Source: Rhinopithecus roxellana (taxonomy: Eukaryota; Chordata; Mammalia; Primates; Cercopithecidae). Taken from it: a stretch of DNA of 64,000 bases. The position numbers and the translations under genes were made by a program. The stretch spans positions 140,620,493 through 140,684,492 of the forward strand of contig NC_044557.1 of assembly GCF_007565055.1 (NCBI RefSeq). Direction: 5' to 3'. Positions within the stretch are counted from its first letter, which is position 1; each line of letters begins with the position of its first letter. The notes below the pieces were generated by a model, which was not told the origin of the DNA, did not search any database, and saw only the letters and a list, made by a program, of their open reading frames with translations. This document shows positions 13,037-25,009 of this stretch, in pieces.

Positions 13037-13044
13037 TATAAAAA
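13037..13044 (+). promoter_or_regulatory. TATA box of the LTR12 promoter
   Basis: TATAAAAA in the context 'tgcctataaaaacc', the conserved core promoter position of LTR12. LTR12 copies are known to act as promoters or enhancers of neighbouring sequence. Activity of this copy is inferred, not shown. Confidence 0.75.
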
Positions 13045-13306
13045 CCACCCTGAGAATCTAGCGAGCACACACACAAACAGCTGGACGTTGAGAGGAACAC
13101 ACCAGCAGAAGAACACACCAACAGACACGGCCGGCAGGAACCACATGGATGCCGAGGAAAACTCAGCCAAGGGCAGTGGGAGGAGAACCGGCTGCTGAAT
13201 GAGCGGCAGACCCAGGAGAAGGCCACCTTCCCACTCCATCCCCCTCCTAGCTGAGAGTCACTTCCAGCTGCTGAGATGCATCTGCTGAGAGCCACTTCCA
13301 CCACTC

Positions 13307-13312
13307 AGTAAA
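13307..13312 (+). promoter_or_regulatory. LTR12 poly(A) signal (AGTAAA variant)
   Basis: AGTAAA occurs just before 'accttgcactc', where the family has its polyadenylation signal. It would mark the R/U5 side of the LTR. Confidence 0.6.
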
Positions 13313-13675
13313 ACCTTGCACTCATTCTCCAAGCCCACGTTTGATCCGATTTTTCTGGCACACTAGGGCAAGAACCCCAGGATACAGACAGCCCTCTGTC
13401 GTTGGAATAAGGCAGAGGGTCTAATTGAGCTAATTAACACAAGCCACCTGTGGACTGCTAAGCTGAAAGAGAGCACTGTAACACATGCCCACTGGGGCTT
13501 TGGGAGCTGTAAACACTCAACGCTAGAGGCTGCGGTAGGGTTGAAGCCCACGCTCTCCAGGACCAGCCCTTGTGCACACTTCCCCTAGGGGTTCTTTGCT
13601 GTGGGGCACTGAAGAAGCGAGCCACTCCCCCTGTCGCATGCCCTGTGAGGGGGATAAGGGAAAACTTTTCCTGTT

Positions 13676-13984
13676 TTAATAATTTCCATATATTTCTTTT
13701 TTACCCAGCCACTTATTTAATCTTTATACTGTTGATATTGTTGGTTTTTTCTTTTTTGTCTTTTCTTTCATCATCACTATTATTTTCTATTGTTCCAGAA
13801 ATGTAGATGATATAATAATAATTATAAAAGTTAAGAAGGAAGAAGTAAAATTAGCAATTATCAGAGAGTATATTGTCATTTACCTATTAAAAACATTTTT
13901 TGAGATTTTAATTTCTAAAATTTCCCTCCCATTCATATAATAAGTAATTTATAGAGCTTTGAATGTACAGCCTTAATTATATTG
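13676..13984. other. Unassigned AT-rich flank
   Basis: TTTT/TTA-rich sequence after the LTR12. No retroviral internal sequence or gene is seen. Confidence 0.5.
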
Positions 13985-13991
13985 CCCTCTA

Positions 13992-14482
13992 TGTTTGGCA
14001 GAATAACATAGAGATGAAGAGGTGTCTAAGTCTAAATCTCTAGAACCCACAAATATGTTAGAATTGCAGGGCAAAGAGGAATTTAGGTGGCAGAAATAGT
14101 TAAAGTTAATTGACTTTTGAGATGGGGACATTATGTGGGATTAACAGGGCAGGCCAGTGTAACCACAAGGGTCCTTAAAAGTGAAAGGGGACAGAAATGT
14201 GAAAACACTAGAGAGATGGCAGTAGGACAAAGACTCTGTCGTATGCTGGGTTTTATGATGGAGAAAGGGGGCCATGAGCCAAGGAATGTGGGTGATCTGT
14301 ACAAGAAGGAAAAGGAATGGATCCTCCCTAGGGTCTCCAGAAGGAATGCGGCACTGCTGACTCCTTAATTATAGCCCAGAAAGATCCATTTCAGATTTAG
14401 GATTTAATGAACTTTAAGATTATAAATGTGTGTTGTTTTAAATTGTGGTAATTCATTAGAGCAGCAATAGAAAACTAATACA
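13992..14482 (+). mobile_element. MLT1-type MaLR solo LTR
   Basis: It starts TGTTTGGCAGAATAAC and ends CTAATACA, the usual TG...CA termini. Internally it has 'gggtccttaaaagtg', 'gggggccatgagccaaggaatg' and 'agaaggaatgcggcactgctgac', typical of the MLT1 LTR group (ERVL-MaLR). The 7 bases CCCTCTA lie directly on both sides (13,985-13,991 and 14,483-14,489), giving a target duplication. The open frame at 14,117-14,368 lies inside the LTR and is not a gene. Confidence 0.85.
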
Positions 14483-14489
14483 CCCTCTA

Positions 14490-16565
14490 AACCTAATCTT
14501 TCTGTTCCAATACGCTATTTCTTTTATATTTATCCTTAAACAACTATAAAATCTTTCCAAACACAAGTTTTGTCAAAATGGGGAGCATATGATTACTATT
14601 CTCCCACTCAAGAACCACTTGGACGTGTTTCAAATCTCTTCCTTGCAGATACGGTTGGACAGTAGGATTTCTGTAACAACTTTCAGCCTCCTAACAGCCA
14701 CCCATGTGTTGTAAACAAGGTTTCTTCCTAGCATTTACTAAATATTCTGAACTTTGAGAAAAATTAAAATGCACTCTTCTGTCTGCCACCAGGATTCTTC
14801 CTGTATCCACTCAGTTTTATGAGACGAATTACGTGGAGAAAGTATGCTGCATAGTTTTAATGTGATATGTCGGGTTGGGTGCCCAATAAATTAGCTAGAT
14901 TCATATGCATTTTTTTCTGTAGAAGGATGGCTAATCTGCTTTTTTTGTTTGCTAGAGGCCCTGCAGTTTTGGCGAGGTGCATTCAGCAAAGGAGAAACTA
15001 AGTAAATTTCGACCTACTTTGATGTTGGCACAGTACTGCTCACCTACCAGTTTCACATTCGGTTTCGTTCTACTGGCATTGGAGTCAGTGGAAATTTCCC
15101 TGGATACCATTTGAAACGGGAAGCCTGTCTTCATTTCTCAGCAAACAGTCTCTTTGGCAGTGGCTCTTTGACCTTTTGTCTGCTTCTCTTATTACCAGAC
15201 AAATTTGTGCTGCCCTTTTAAAACCATCTTCTAATAACAAAACTAAGTACTGCAACTAGCTCACAAGGGTAAAATCACAAATCAGATTCATTTAGCAGCA
15301 GTGTCCTTGAAATGGGTAAATTTCCACCGCGAAAGAAACTGTTTGTCCCCATCAAGGTCCTTTTTACATTTTGATTAATACCTTACCTAAATATCCAGAA
15401 CAAAGGCAGAAGTGAAGACGTCCGTGAATGGTTGCGTAAGTACCAGGAGATCTGGAACACCAACTAATTATTTTTCACCACTCTGCCATTTCCAGGACTT
15501 AAAGTCAGCAGAATTGACTGAAATCGTCTTCTAAGTTCGATCCAAATATATCTAATTATGAAAGACTTTGTAAGGATATGGCTAAGGTGATGCCAATCTA
15601 AGGATGGATTTCATGAACTTGAGTCCGAGAACTGATCAGAAAATGAAAGATTAACCAGAGGTTAAAATGTGCACATAGAATGATTATCTGGGATGTCAAT
15701 CCAGATGGTTATAAAGCAAAAGTGTCCAAAAACTGACAGTAATAGAGCTGCAAACAGACAAGTGATTAGCATCAGGAATCTGGGATTTCAACACAGGGGG
15801 GTGGAAAACCAGAGGGCATACCAGGAATCAAGAAACCAGAGCATCAGAGTTAGAAGGGCTTCAACACAATTCTGATTCCAGGCTATTTCAGAGAGCAATT
15901 TATCTGGGATCAAAATTGATCTAGATGAAGGGGTTGGCCTATATTTACAGGTGAAGGTCAATTTGGCATTTGGAAAAATATGGAAGTCAGCAGCCAGAGT
16001 CAATAAACATCCTCATCTTTCAACTATTAACCACCTCTACTGAGTGACCACATAATACATTTTCAAATTCTTGCACACGCATTGCCTAGTACTTAATTCT
16101 GATACACTGATCTTTTGAGATACTACATTTTATCTTGCTTTGTAAATTTATCTCAAACTTGAATTTATCTCAAACCTGTCTACTCTTTTCATTTCAATTA
16201 GGTAGCCAGACTTTTTAAATTTCGTGAATCAGAGATTTTGGAAGCAGTAAGATTAAGAAAAGGCCAAAGAAGCCTGTCTTTCACAAAAGCCTAAGCAAAA
16301 TGAAGAGACTGATAGGAGACCTGGGCAGAAGGGAGCAGAGAGAATATCTTTGCAGCAGATGCAAGTTCCCACCAAACAGGGAAAAGAGAGAGTCTTCAAT
16401 TTTTGGACCAGAGACTGGGGCACTAACTAGTCCAAGGTAGTGTCTGATGAAGTATTCAGACTTCAGAGAGATATTTCTTTGTTTACCAGGAATGCAGGAC
16501 CCCAAAAATGATACGGAAGCAGAACTGCAAAAGCTCAAGGAGCCACTACATTATGAACAGTGTGG
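14490..16565. other. Unassigned stretch, comparatively repeat-free
   Basis: No repeat family is recognised across about 2 kb. Base composition at 14,800-15,450 is less extreme than its surroundings, and several CpGs survive. No open frame exceeds about 85 codons. It may be unique sequence, possibly conserved non-coding DNA. Confidence 0.4.
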
Positions 16566-16876
16566 CTGTATTAGGGTTCACCAGAGAAAGAGAACCACTA
16601 GGATATGTGCATATATCATAGGACATTAATTACAGTAATTGGCTCAAGTGATTATGGAGCCAAGAAGTTCCATGATCTACCATCTGCAAACTGGAAAATC
16701 AGGAAATCCAGTGGTGGAATACAGCCTGGGTCCAGAGGGTGGAGAACCAGGAGCTCCTATCCCATGTCCAAGGGCAGGAGAATATGGACACTACAGCTCC
16801 AGCAGAAAAAGCAAATTCTCCCTTCCTTTGCCTTTTTCTTCTATTCAGGTTCTCAGTGGATTGGATTATTCTGAAT
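16566..16876 (-). mobile_element. ERVL/MaLR-type LTR fragment, probably MLT2-like
   Basis: The opening 'tgtattagggttcaccagag' and the following 'ccatgatctaccatctgcaa' match the reverse complement of a common mammalian LTR whose 3' end reads 'gaaccctgactaata'. It runs to the 'ttctattcaggttctcagtg' landmark and is then lost. The family is recognised but the exact name is uncertain. Long open frames over it are accidental. Confidence 0.6.
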
Positions 16877-16978
16877 ACCTCAATGATTCATTAAGGAAAT
16901 TTATTTTGAAAGATACTGAGAATCTTACATTATCAAATAAAAATTGGAATGATCAGGCCTTTAAAAAAATCTGGAATC

Positions 16979-17128
16979 AGCCAGGCATGGTAGCTCACAC
17001 CTTTAATCCCAGCTCTTTGGGAGGCCGATGCAGGAGGATTGCTTGAGCCCAGGAGTTCGAGACCAGCCTGGACAACATAGGAAGACACTGTCTCTACAAA
17101 AATAAAATTTAAAAATAAAAAATAAAAT
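16979..17128 (+). mobile_element. Free left Alu monomer (FLAM-like)
   Basis: A single Alu left arm from 'ccaggcatggtagctcacac' to 'ctgtctctacaaaaataaaa', ending in an A-rich tail (about 17,100-17,128). There is no right arm. It could also be a 3'-truncated AluJ. Confidence 0.8.
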
Positions 17129-18595
17129 CTAGAACCAAGGCCAACTCTTCTCTCTATAGCAGGAACTCATGAACCTTGACTATTGTCAAGATAGCATAGC
17201 ACCCAATAGATTCATATGCTTCGTAACCTCTGTCTATCACTCATAATTTCACGAGAAAGTCTGATACGTTCCACTGAGACCATATTCCCACCTATGTTTG
17301 AGACTGGAAGGTGGGCTTACTGGCAGGCACTACCAGTAATGCTCATTGTATCTCCTTTGGCTCGGCTCGTTAGTTGACATATATCTTGTGCTGAAAGAAT
17401 TAGTGTTGAAGTTAAATATTCTAAATGGCCAGTTTTTAATGAAGGCACATGCTGGTAAGCAGACAACTATTCTTATAATCCTAGACTTTTGTTCTTTCCT
17501 ATTTCTTTTCAAATTTTTCTATGCCCTTCTTTTTGTCAGAAATCTATTGGAACAGTTATTATCTCTATTTCTTCCATAGTCTCTCAGACTACAGCGTTAT
17601 TTTTCCCTCTGCAATGTGTTTTTTTTTTCTCTCTTTGCCATGCTTGGGTGTAACTTGTCAGTCCTTCATGTTCTGTACTAGAGGAACTGCTGTCTCACCA
17701 GAAAAAGTCACTGAATGAAACCGCTCCTGAGCTTGAACACAAATCAATTCCTTTCATCTCATTCTTGCTAAGTTGAATATTGATCTGTGTCAAAACAATA
17801 TCCACAACTTCTTCATTAATATTTAATTGTTATTTTATATGACTTCAAGCAAAGAGACATCTTCATGGTTCATTGATTCACCCATTCTTTTGGCCAAATG
17901 CCAAATAGCCCGTCTCCAAGAAAATGTATCTGCCCTTTTCAAACAAGACTCTTTGAAGACCAATTCAATTCAATCAAATAATTAGGCGATCACTTCATGT
18001 TGTTATCCTACTAAAAAGTATAGTTGTGAGCAGTACATATTCTAAAGTAGCAGTGATAGAAAACATTCTGTTACATGTAAAAATTACACATGAATGAATT
18101 TTTGGTGAATACAAAACTGAAAAATAGAACAGAATATAAATATAACAAATCTGCATATGAAATTCAGATTTAATGAGCTAGTTACACCCAGATTATAAAG
18201 AATTATTTTTATGTACAATTTCACTGTAAAAAATAAAAATAGGATAGTGGCCTAGCTTCAAATATCGCCCTATTTTTTTAAATTCTTGTTGTGATTTTAA
18301 CATACACTCATGAAATTTTTGGTAATGCTCTCTTTAAGGGGTGGAACTTAATTTGTCTCTCCTTGAGTGCAGAATTACTTCTCTTAATGACTCACTTTCA
18401 ACAAAGAGAGAATAGAAAGGGAACAACAGTAACTTCACAGCAGAGAAACTGGCAGATATCACGGTAATAAAGTGATTTTAAGGTTGGCATCACCAATAAC
18501 AAGTCATGTTGATATCACGCTACTCTTGAAATTATAAGGGCACATCACCTTTGTAGTATTCTCCCAAAATATACAAGCTTAATTAATTTTGAGAA
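17129..18595. other. Unassigned AT-rich sequence
   Basis: No repeat family or gene recognised. Open frames of 60-77 codons at 17,330-17,718 have no recognisable features. Confidence 0.45.
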
Positions 18596-18995
18596 AAAAA
18601 TCAGACAAGCCCCAAATGAAGGACATTCTACAAAATTTCTAACCAGTACTCTTCAAAAGGATCAAGATTACAAAAAAACACATAAAGACTGAGAAAGTGT
18701 CATAGATTGGGAGAGACAAAATAGACGTGTCAACTAAAAGCAGAGTGGTGTCCCAGATTGGATCCTTAAACAAAAAAGAGACATTGATGTAAAAATTTAT
18801 GAAATCCACACAAAGTCTATAGTTTACCTAATAGTATCATATTATTGTTAACGCTCAGTTTCGAAAATTATACCATGATAAGATGCTAACATTAGAGAAA
18901 ACTGAGTGAAGGGCATATAGGCATAATCAGTACTATCTTTGGAACTTTTCTGTAAGTCAAAAAACAAAGAGTTCCAAAAATTAAGGTGAGGTCAA
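18596..18995 (+). mobile_element. L1M/HAL1-class 3' end
   Basis: Ancient LINE wording is visible: 'ccagtactcttcaaaagg', 'aaagactgagaaagtgt', 'cccagattggatcctt', 'gtgaagggcatatagg' and 'aacttttctgtaagtcaaaa'. This is the 3' part of an old L1 lineage in sense orientation. I cannot separate L1ME from HAL1. Confidence 0.6.
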
Positions 18996-19019
18996 GACAA
19001 GAACATTTGTCATAAGTAG

Positions 19020-20010
19020 TCTCATACCAGAGAAAAAGGACAAAACTTTAGAAAGGACTAAAGAGAACCAGAAAGGTCAAATATGAGAGCAAATATAAAA
19101 TAATCTTAACTGCTTAGACCAGCAATATAAATGTCTTGGGGTTGATAAGATATACTGAAGTACCGTATATGACAATAGCTCAAAGGTAGGGGTACAGGTA
19201 AAAGAAATTACTGTTTGAAGTTTCTTGTATGGAAAGTTGTAAAACCATTAAAGCAAATTATAAAAAGACAAAATGCATATTGTAATCTCTAGGTGATCAA
19301 TAAATGAATTTTAAAAACATAGTGATAAAATGCTGATAAAAGAGGTAAGTCTTTTTTTTTTATCCTAATGAACCCAAAAGAAGGAATGGAAACATAAGAA
19401 AAAGACTAAAGAAAGATTGTAAAATTGGAAACAAATAGAAAGGTGGCAGAACTAAGCTCAAATGCATCTGTAATTATAATAAATGTAAATGAATTATGCA
19501 CCTCAATTAAAAGAGAAATATTTTCAGAAGAGTTCTGAAAAAAGGCCCAATCTATGCTGTTTACACTTTAAATATAAGGACCTTATATTTAAAGAATATG
19601 TTGAAACTCCTTATGTTGGAAGAAAAGGTATGGGAAAAGGAATATCATGAAAACATTAACTAAACATGGTGTAGCTACATTAATATCAGACAAAATAGGT
19701 TTAAAGAGAAAACGTATTATTAGAGAAAGTGAATTTCATAATGATTAAGGTCCAATTCATCATGAAGAAATAATAATCCTGAATCTGTAAGTATTTAATA
19801 ACATAGGCTTCAAAATAAAAATTGATAGACCTAAGAGGAGTAATTTAAAAATTCTTAACCTGAGTTTAGAGTTTGAACACATCTCTGTCAGTAACTAACA
19901 GAACAACAAAATAAAACATCAGTGAAGCTATGAAATATTTAAACATTTTTGCTAACCCTTTCTCATTCATATTTATAGAGCACTACCCCATATTCTTTAA
20001 TGGGACATAA
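19020..20010 (+). mobile_element. Ancient L1M inter-ORF and ORF2 5' (endonuclease) remnant
   Basis: The ORF2 opening is recognisable at 'aattataataaatgtaaatg' (about 19,473). Next comes the endonuclease region 'gtgtagctacattaatatca', 'gtccaattcatcatgaaga', and the landmark 'cacatctctgtcagtaac'. Many indels mean no protein is encoded. Confidence 0.75.
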
Positions 20011-20125
20011 AACATTTACAAAAGAAAAGGAACAGAAAGAAGAGGAGGGAAAAAAAATAGGAAGAAAGATAAGAAAAAAAGAAGAAGGGAGAGAAGAAAG
20101 AGAAAAGGGGGAAAGCAAGCAGAGA
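20011..20125. repeat. Purine-rich (GA/A) low-complexity tract
   Basis: Almost all A and G on the plus strand, without a fixed period. Confidence 0.9.
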
Positions 20126-20476
20126 ATTAAGTCAGAGGAATATTAAAAACATTAACTTTATCACTGATAAAATTAGGCTACAGAACATAAATAACTTATC
20201 CTCACAAGTAAATTTACCCCTGTGGTCACCATCAGCATACATGGGAAATGGTATACTGTCACCTTGAAGAGAAAGACTTGTCTTAGTAAGTGTTGTAGGA
20301 AGGAGGGAGGAACACCGTGTGCTCCAGACAGAGTGCTCCACAATAAGGAAGAAAGAATTTGCATCACGTGTGTATAAATCAATCACTTTCCCTAGCTTCA
20401 GATCACTGGGTAAAAAGAAGTATGGACCCTTCTCTCCAAAGATGCCAACAGTAGACATTTCTATTTAAGAGTTGCA
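20126..20476. other. Unassigned
   Basis: A minus-strand 108-codon frame at 20,132-20,458 has no domain or family that I recognise and no supporting context. Confidence 0.4.
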
Positions 20477-20705
20477 GGGCCTGGTGCACTGGCTCACACC
20501 TATATTCCTAGCACTTTGGGAGGCCGAGGTGGGCGAACCACTTGAGCCCAGGAGTTTGAGACCAGCCTGGGCATCATAGTGAGACCCCCATCGCTACAAA
20601 AAATTAAAAAAATTAGCTGGGCATGGTGGTGTGTGCCTATAGTCCCAGCCACTCGGGAGGCTGAGGCTGGACCTGAACCCAGGAGGTTGAGACTGCATTG
20701 AACCA
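20477..20705 (+). mobile_element. AluJ, 3'-truncated
   Basis: The left monomer and most of the right monomer are present from 'gggcctggtgcactggctca'. Similarity is lost near 'gagactgcattgaacc', with no A-tail. Confidence 0.92.
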
Positions 20706-20900
20706 GAAACTCACGAAACTCGTGAAAAACAAAAGAGTGATTACTACTGATCACATAAAAGAAAGACTATCTGATTTCAAGCATTAGAGTTTGACAATTC
20801 CTCAGCAGATTCCATCAAAGTAGTAATCACTGGAATTAAGAGAGAATCCACTAAAGGCTGGCAACACTGCAGTATTTGGGTTAAGAAGCGCTCATATTAT

Positions 20901-21206
20901 GGCAGGACGCGGTGGTTCACGCCTGTAATCCCAGCACTTTGGGAGGCCTAGGTGGGTGGATCACCTGAGGTCAGGAGTTTGAGACCAGCCTGACAACATG
21001 GAGAAAACCCATCTCTACTAAAAATACAAAATTAGCCAGGTATGGTGGTGCATGCCTGTAATCCCAGCCACTCGGGAGGCTGAGGCAGGAAAATCGCTTG
21101 AACACAGGAGGCGGAGGTAGCCGTGAGCTGAGATCGTGCCATTACACTCCAGCCTGGGAAACAAGAGCAAACCTCTGTTTCAAAAAAAAAAAAAAAAAAA
21201 AAAAAA

Positions 21207-21208
<2 letters not shown>
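20901..21208 (+). mobile_element. AluS, full length
   Basis: A complete dimeric Alu with 'cacctgaggtcaggagtttg' and a 27-base A-run at 21,182-21,208. The sequence between this and the preceding AluJ (20,706-20,900) is unassigned. Confidence 0.95.
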
Positions 21209-21238
<30 letters not shown>

Positions 21239-21256
21239 GAAAAAAAGAAAAAAAGC
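21209..21256 (+). repeat. (GAAA)n tract grown from the Alu tail
   Basis: About eight GAAA units directly follow the poly(A) of the AluS. This is the usual way tetranucleotide microsatellites arise from Alu tails. It is likely polymorphic. Confidence 0.95.
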
Positions 21257-21654
21257 ACTAACATTCAAATTCCCTTCAGCCATAAATAGGAAAAACGATT
21301 CAACCAGCTCATGAACAAAGCGACCAAGCCAAGTGTGATCTACTAATTTTCTAATACCTCAACAGCAAATTTGAGGCCCAATAAAATTGCTCCTGTCCCT
21401 AAAAGAAGTGAGCATTTGTATCTATTTTTAAAGTGTGTAAAGGAGTCATATTGAAAAGCAGACATAAAAATGCTTTAACATAAAATAAAAAGAAACTTAA
21501 AAAGTGAGCTTGCTCTCCTGTGATAAGATGCAAAAGAAATGCTAATAGACAAGAACAGAAAAGCATGTCTAGGAATAAAGCTTGTTTATTATTTTTTTTT
21601 TTAAGTGAAAATAACAGTTAAAGTCGCATGCTAGATTAAGGTATTTTTATGGCA
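21257..21654. other. Unassigned
   Basis: AT-rich, no family recognised. Confidence 0.5.
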
Positions 21655-21858
21655 ATTTATAAATTCAATTCTCTCTATACAACTTTATGAAATTGTTATT
21701 ACTCCTCTCCCAGTTTTGCAGACATGGAAACTGAGAAACAAAAGATTTAGGTAACTAGCCCATCATTGTACAAAAGTGAATTCGTAGAACTGGGATTTGA
21801 ACCAAGAGATTCTGGCTCCAGAAGCCTCATACTTAACACTACAGCACTTTTTCCATCA
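21655..21858 (-). mobile_element. MIR SINE
   Basis: Reverse-complement MIR landmarks occur in order: 'ttttgcagacatggaaactgag', 'ggtaactagcccatcattgta', 'ctgggatttgaaccaagaga' and 'ttctggctccagaagcc'. Confidence 0.88.
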
Positions 21859-22009
21859 GGGAAATACAAACACAAATAGAGATAATTACGGAGTTGAGGT
21901 CCATGGAAGATTTCCAAGAAACTAAAACGTCCAAAGCAAAATTAAATTTCACAATAGAGTTAGTTTGAAACAGAAACTCCATACAATTAAGGAACCAGTA
22001 ACCTTTTTT

Positions 22010-22125
22010 CGGGGTTTACTAAGTGTCAAGCACTGTTCTATATGCTTTGATTTATTTATTTATTTATATGATCTTCCCAATAGCAATAGTAAGTTATTAA
22101 TATTATCCTTATTTTATACAGAGGA
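22010..22125 (-). mobile_element. MIR SINE fragment
   Basis: 'ctaagtgtcaagcactgttc' followed by 'tatgctttgatttattta' and 'tattatccttattttataca' match the MIR 3' half read in antisense. A short (TTTA)n lies inside. Confidence 0.75.
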
Positions 22126-23119
22126 TCACCATGTTATACATAAATACGATGTAAATATTATTGAATTTCTGAAGACTTTCTCTTATTTCATGATCATGAA
22201 TTGGATTTGCTTAATTTTCTCAAAATATTGTTTTATATTTCAATTATATTTCTAGCTTTTTAGCTTATTTTCACATCATTTTGCCCTACTCTAAATCGCA
22301 GTCTCAAGAAAAACATATGTATAGAAGAATATATTTATAAATGGAATATTCTTTAAAATCAAACTATTCTGACATTTCTTCAAAAGTGGAGGGGAGGTTC
22401 ATGGTTGCAACATCAATTTCCCATCCTGTAAAAAATGAATAAGTTATTGAATTCAATCTAAACAATGTTGAGACAATCGCTCATTGTTTTTGGTACAAGA
22501 AATAGTGTTTTGTGACTTTTCTAAGAAGAGTTGCCAACGCTTCAGCATAATAAATAACTGTATGAATAATTGGTGGCCAAATTTCCTGTGATTTAGGATC
22601 CATTTATCAGGAGACCAAGGCTACAGTCAGTATATTTCTAAAGGTATTTTCCATCCAAATCCCTCCCAAGAATTTGCTCAAGTTTGTTTGTTTGTTTGTT
22701 TATTTGGAGGGGGAAATGGGGGGATTTATTTTATTATTCTCTTAAAAACTTACTTTTGAGACTGTGATTAATGGAAAATTCCAACAAATACCCAATTCGT
22801 AGAAAAGTAGGTAATTCATTCCCTTAAATGGAAAGCTATCAAAAATTGCAAATATTTATCATGAGATAAGCAACTCCAGAGGAACCCAAGAACATATTCT
22901 GATGTTTCCAAGAAAAGCCATGTTTGAAAACCAGAAGCTTTAGCTTCCTTATTGAAAGATACTATCCTACAATGTTTATGTTGAATCCTACATTGTTTAT
23001 TTTTTCAGTAAAGGATCTACATTTTTGTCAAAATATACTTAAGAAATGTGCATTTATTATATGTCTGCCTGTCAATAAAAATTGTCTACTTCAAAACAAA
23101 GCCAAAATTGAAAATGATA
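22126..23119. other. Unassigned AT-rich sequence
   Basis: No family recognised. A short (GTTT)n sits at about 22,683-22,706. Confidence 0.45.
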
Positions 23120-23295
23120 TGTAGCTTACTCTGTTTCAGGCATTTGTCTGAATAGTTTCCTAATATTTATCCCTTCTATTTAGTAAAACTCTTTTGAAAA
23201 TTAGGAGTGTATCTATTGTTACAGACAATACTAAAGCAAGTTAACTTGCTTAAAATTCATACAGATAAATGACAAAACACAGTGTTCTTTGTACC
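23120..23295 (-). mobile_element. Degraded MIR-like fragment
   Basis: Weak antisense MIR wording: 'ctctgtttcaggcatttgtctg', 'cctaatatttatcccttcta' and 'caagttaacttgcttaaaatt'. Divergence is high, so this is tentative. Confidence 0.5.
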
Positions 23296-25009
23296 TATTT
23301 ATGTATTTGTTACTTCCTTTACTACTTGATTAAAATGTCCACATTGGGTCCTGTTTAGCTGTCTCTCTGGAATGCAGAAGATTAGAATGAATCTAACCAA
23401 AGTAGATTTCTGATCATAAAAACCATATGTAGTTTTGCCCTTAACGAAATTAATTATAAACAATTTCATTTTCCTTTTCAGGACAGGATGGTTTTGGAGT
23501 AATCCTCACAACTGCTATCTCAATAACTGATTAATATGAGGAATTTTTTCTAATCCACATTCTATTTTTTGTCACTGAAGAGTGCCGTGTTCTCATACAA
23601 ACATGAAATACCTCCTTCATTGGCCATAGAAATGACATTATAGCCACACCCAAAGGAAGTATTCTCTTTTTCATGTCAAATCCTATCTCAAATATTAATG
23701 AATGCTGCATTCTTCACATTTATTTTGCCACTTAGTTTATACTTTAGCTTTTGGAAAGTCTTCAATAGAAATTTTGTTGTTGTTTTGCCTTATGCATTAG
23801 GTTTTATTTCCACTAAGGTTCTATTAACAGGAGGCAAGCTGTTGAATTGCTTTAGAAGTAGCTTTGTGAAAGATAACTTTTCAGCTGAGAGGAATCTCCC
23901 TGGGGATATCACAGAGGCACAGAAACTTTAATAGTATTTTGTTTTCCTTAGCACATCCCCAGATTTTAACGTGTCTGAATTTAATGCACTGGAAACAGGC
24001 CTATGTTGTCTTAGATAAAATCTCTTCTTGTAACTAGAAAATCTACCACAAAAATACGAGTTACTGAATATATTTATATATGAGGAGAAAATACTAAAAC
24101 AATGAACAAAGGATACAATCACAGTATAATCTGCAAAGCAGTGGCTCTTGCTCCTTGAGGACAAATAATATCTCATGGATATTTCCCAACATCTATCTTC
24201 CTCCGTTAGTTTGTCTTTGCAGATCAGATTCTATCACCACACCTAGTCTGTTCAAAATTATATACAGTATTACTCAATTTATCTTCTCTTAAATGCTAAT
24301 GCATTGGCAAAATGCTGTAATAGCCCTTATTACATCTATTTATGAAAATAGGCCATTCAAGGAAAAGTTAATTTAAATCATCTTGTTATTCTAAAATTTC
24401 AGTAACAGTAATCATGGATGGTCAGCAACAACAATTTATGCTGTAAATGCTTTTAGACTTTTTCTCTACCAAACCAGTTCGCTACGTCAATGCTCATGTA
24501 AATTATACATTCTCTGGAAGTTTCTACAATACAGATTGAAAAAATGTTATGTTTTAAAATTTCCTTTTCAGTACTATTAGACTTTAAGTAAATCCTCAAA
24601 ATGGGGTGTAATTTGGGCGCAGATATAAATCAGCACACATAAATAATATGCTTAATTTGCTATACCATTTGATATTAACGACATCCTACTTAGCCCATAG
24701 GGGAAAAAAAGTATTATTTTTCATTTAACCTGTTTTTTGATGCAAAAATGTACTTAAAGTTTCTGCTTTTGAGCATATATTAATTGAATTCTAACTACAT
24801 GATATATGTAAGACACTTTTAAAACAGAAAACATAACAATCCATATTTCTCTACTCAAGTCACTCAGTCTTTTGAGGGTGACAGTATAACCACATACAAC
24901 ATAAGACAGCTTTGATGTACTATATTATGAGAACCATATAACTTTCACTCAAGATAGCTGACTGCGCACATACAAGGTCCTGTCCTCCATTTTCAATTTC
25001 AATAATTCA
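23296..25009. other. Unassigned stretch
   Basis: About 1.7 kb with no recognised repeat and no open frame beyond 82 codons. Confidence 0.45.

Larger units (their letters stand above)
12857..13675 (+). mobile_element. LTR12-family (HERV-9) solo LTR
   Basis: The sequence matches the LTR12 family from end to end. U3 has 'tcgggcctgtgcccatggac' and 'tgaggagaggcactcctg'. Then come a TATA box, the R region 'accttgcactcattctccaa', and U5 'ggcagagggtctaattgagc'. It ends near 'aagggaaaacttttcct'. GC content rises sharply compared with its AT-rich flanks. No gag, pol or env sequence lies next to it, so this is a solo LTR left by LTR-LTR recombination. U3 is short (about 180 bp to the TATA box) and lacks the tandem U3 repeats of the long LTR12C type. 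Confidence 0.93.

Noticed and set aside
12756..13304. 182-codon minus-strand open frame rich in Cys, Ser and His
   Set aside because: It is antisense to the LTR12 and extends into TA-rich flank. It has no retroviral or cellular protein features.
16639..17046. 135-codon plus-strand frame
   Set aside because: It spans an ERVL-like LTR fragment and an Alu monomer; the C-terminal part is the familiar translated Alu sequence.
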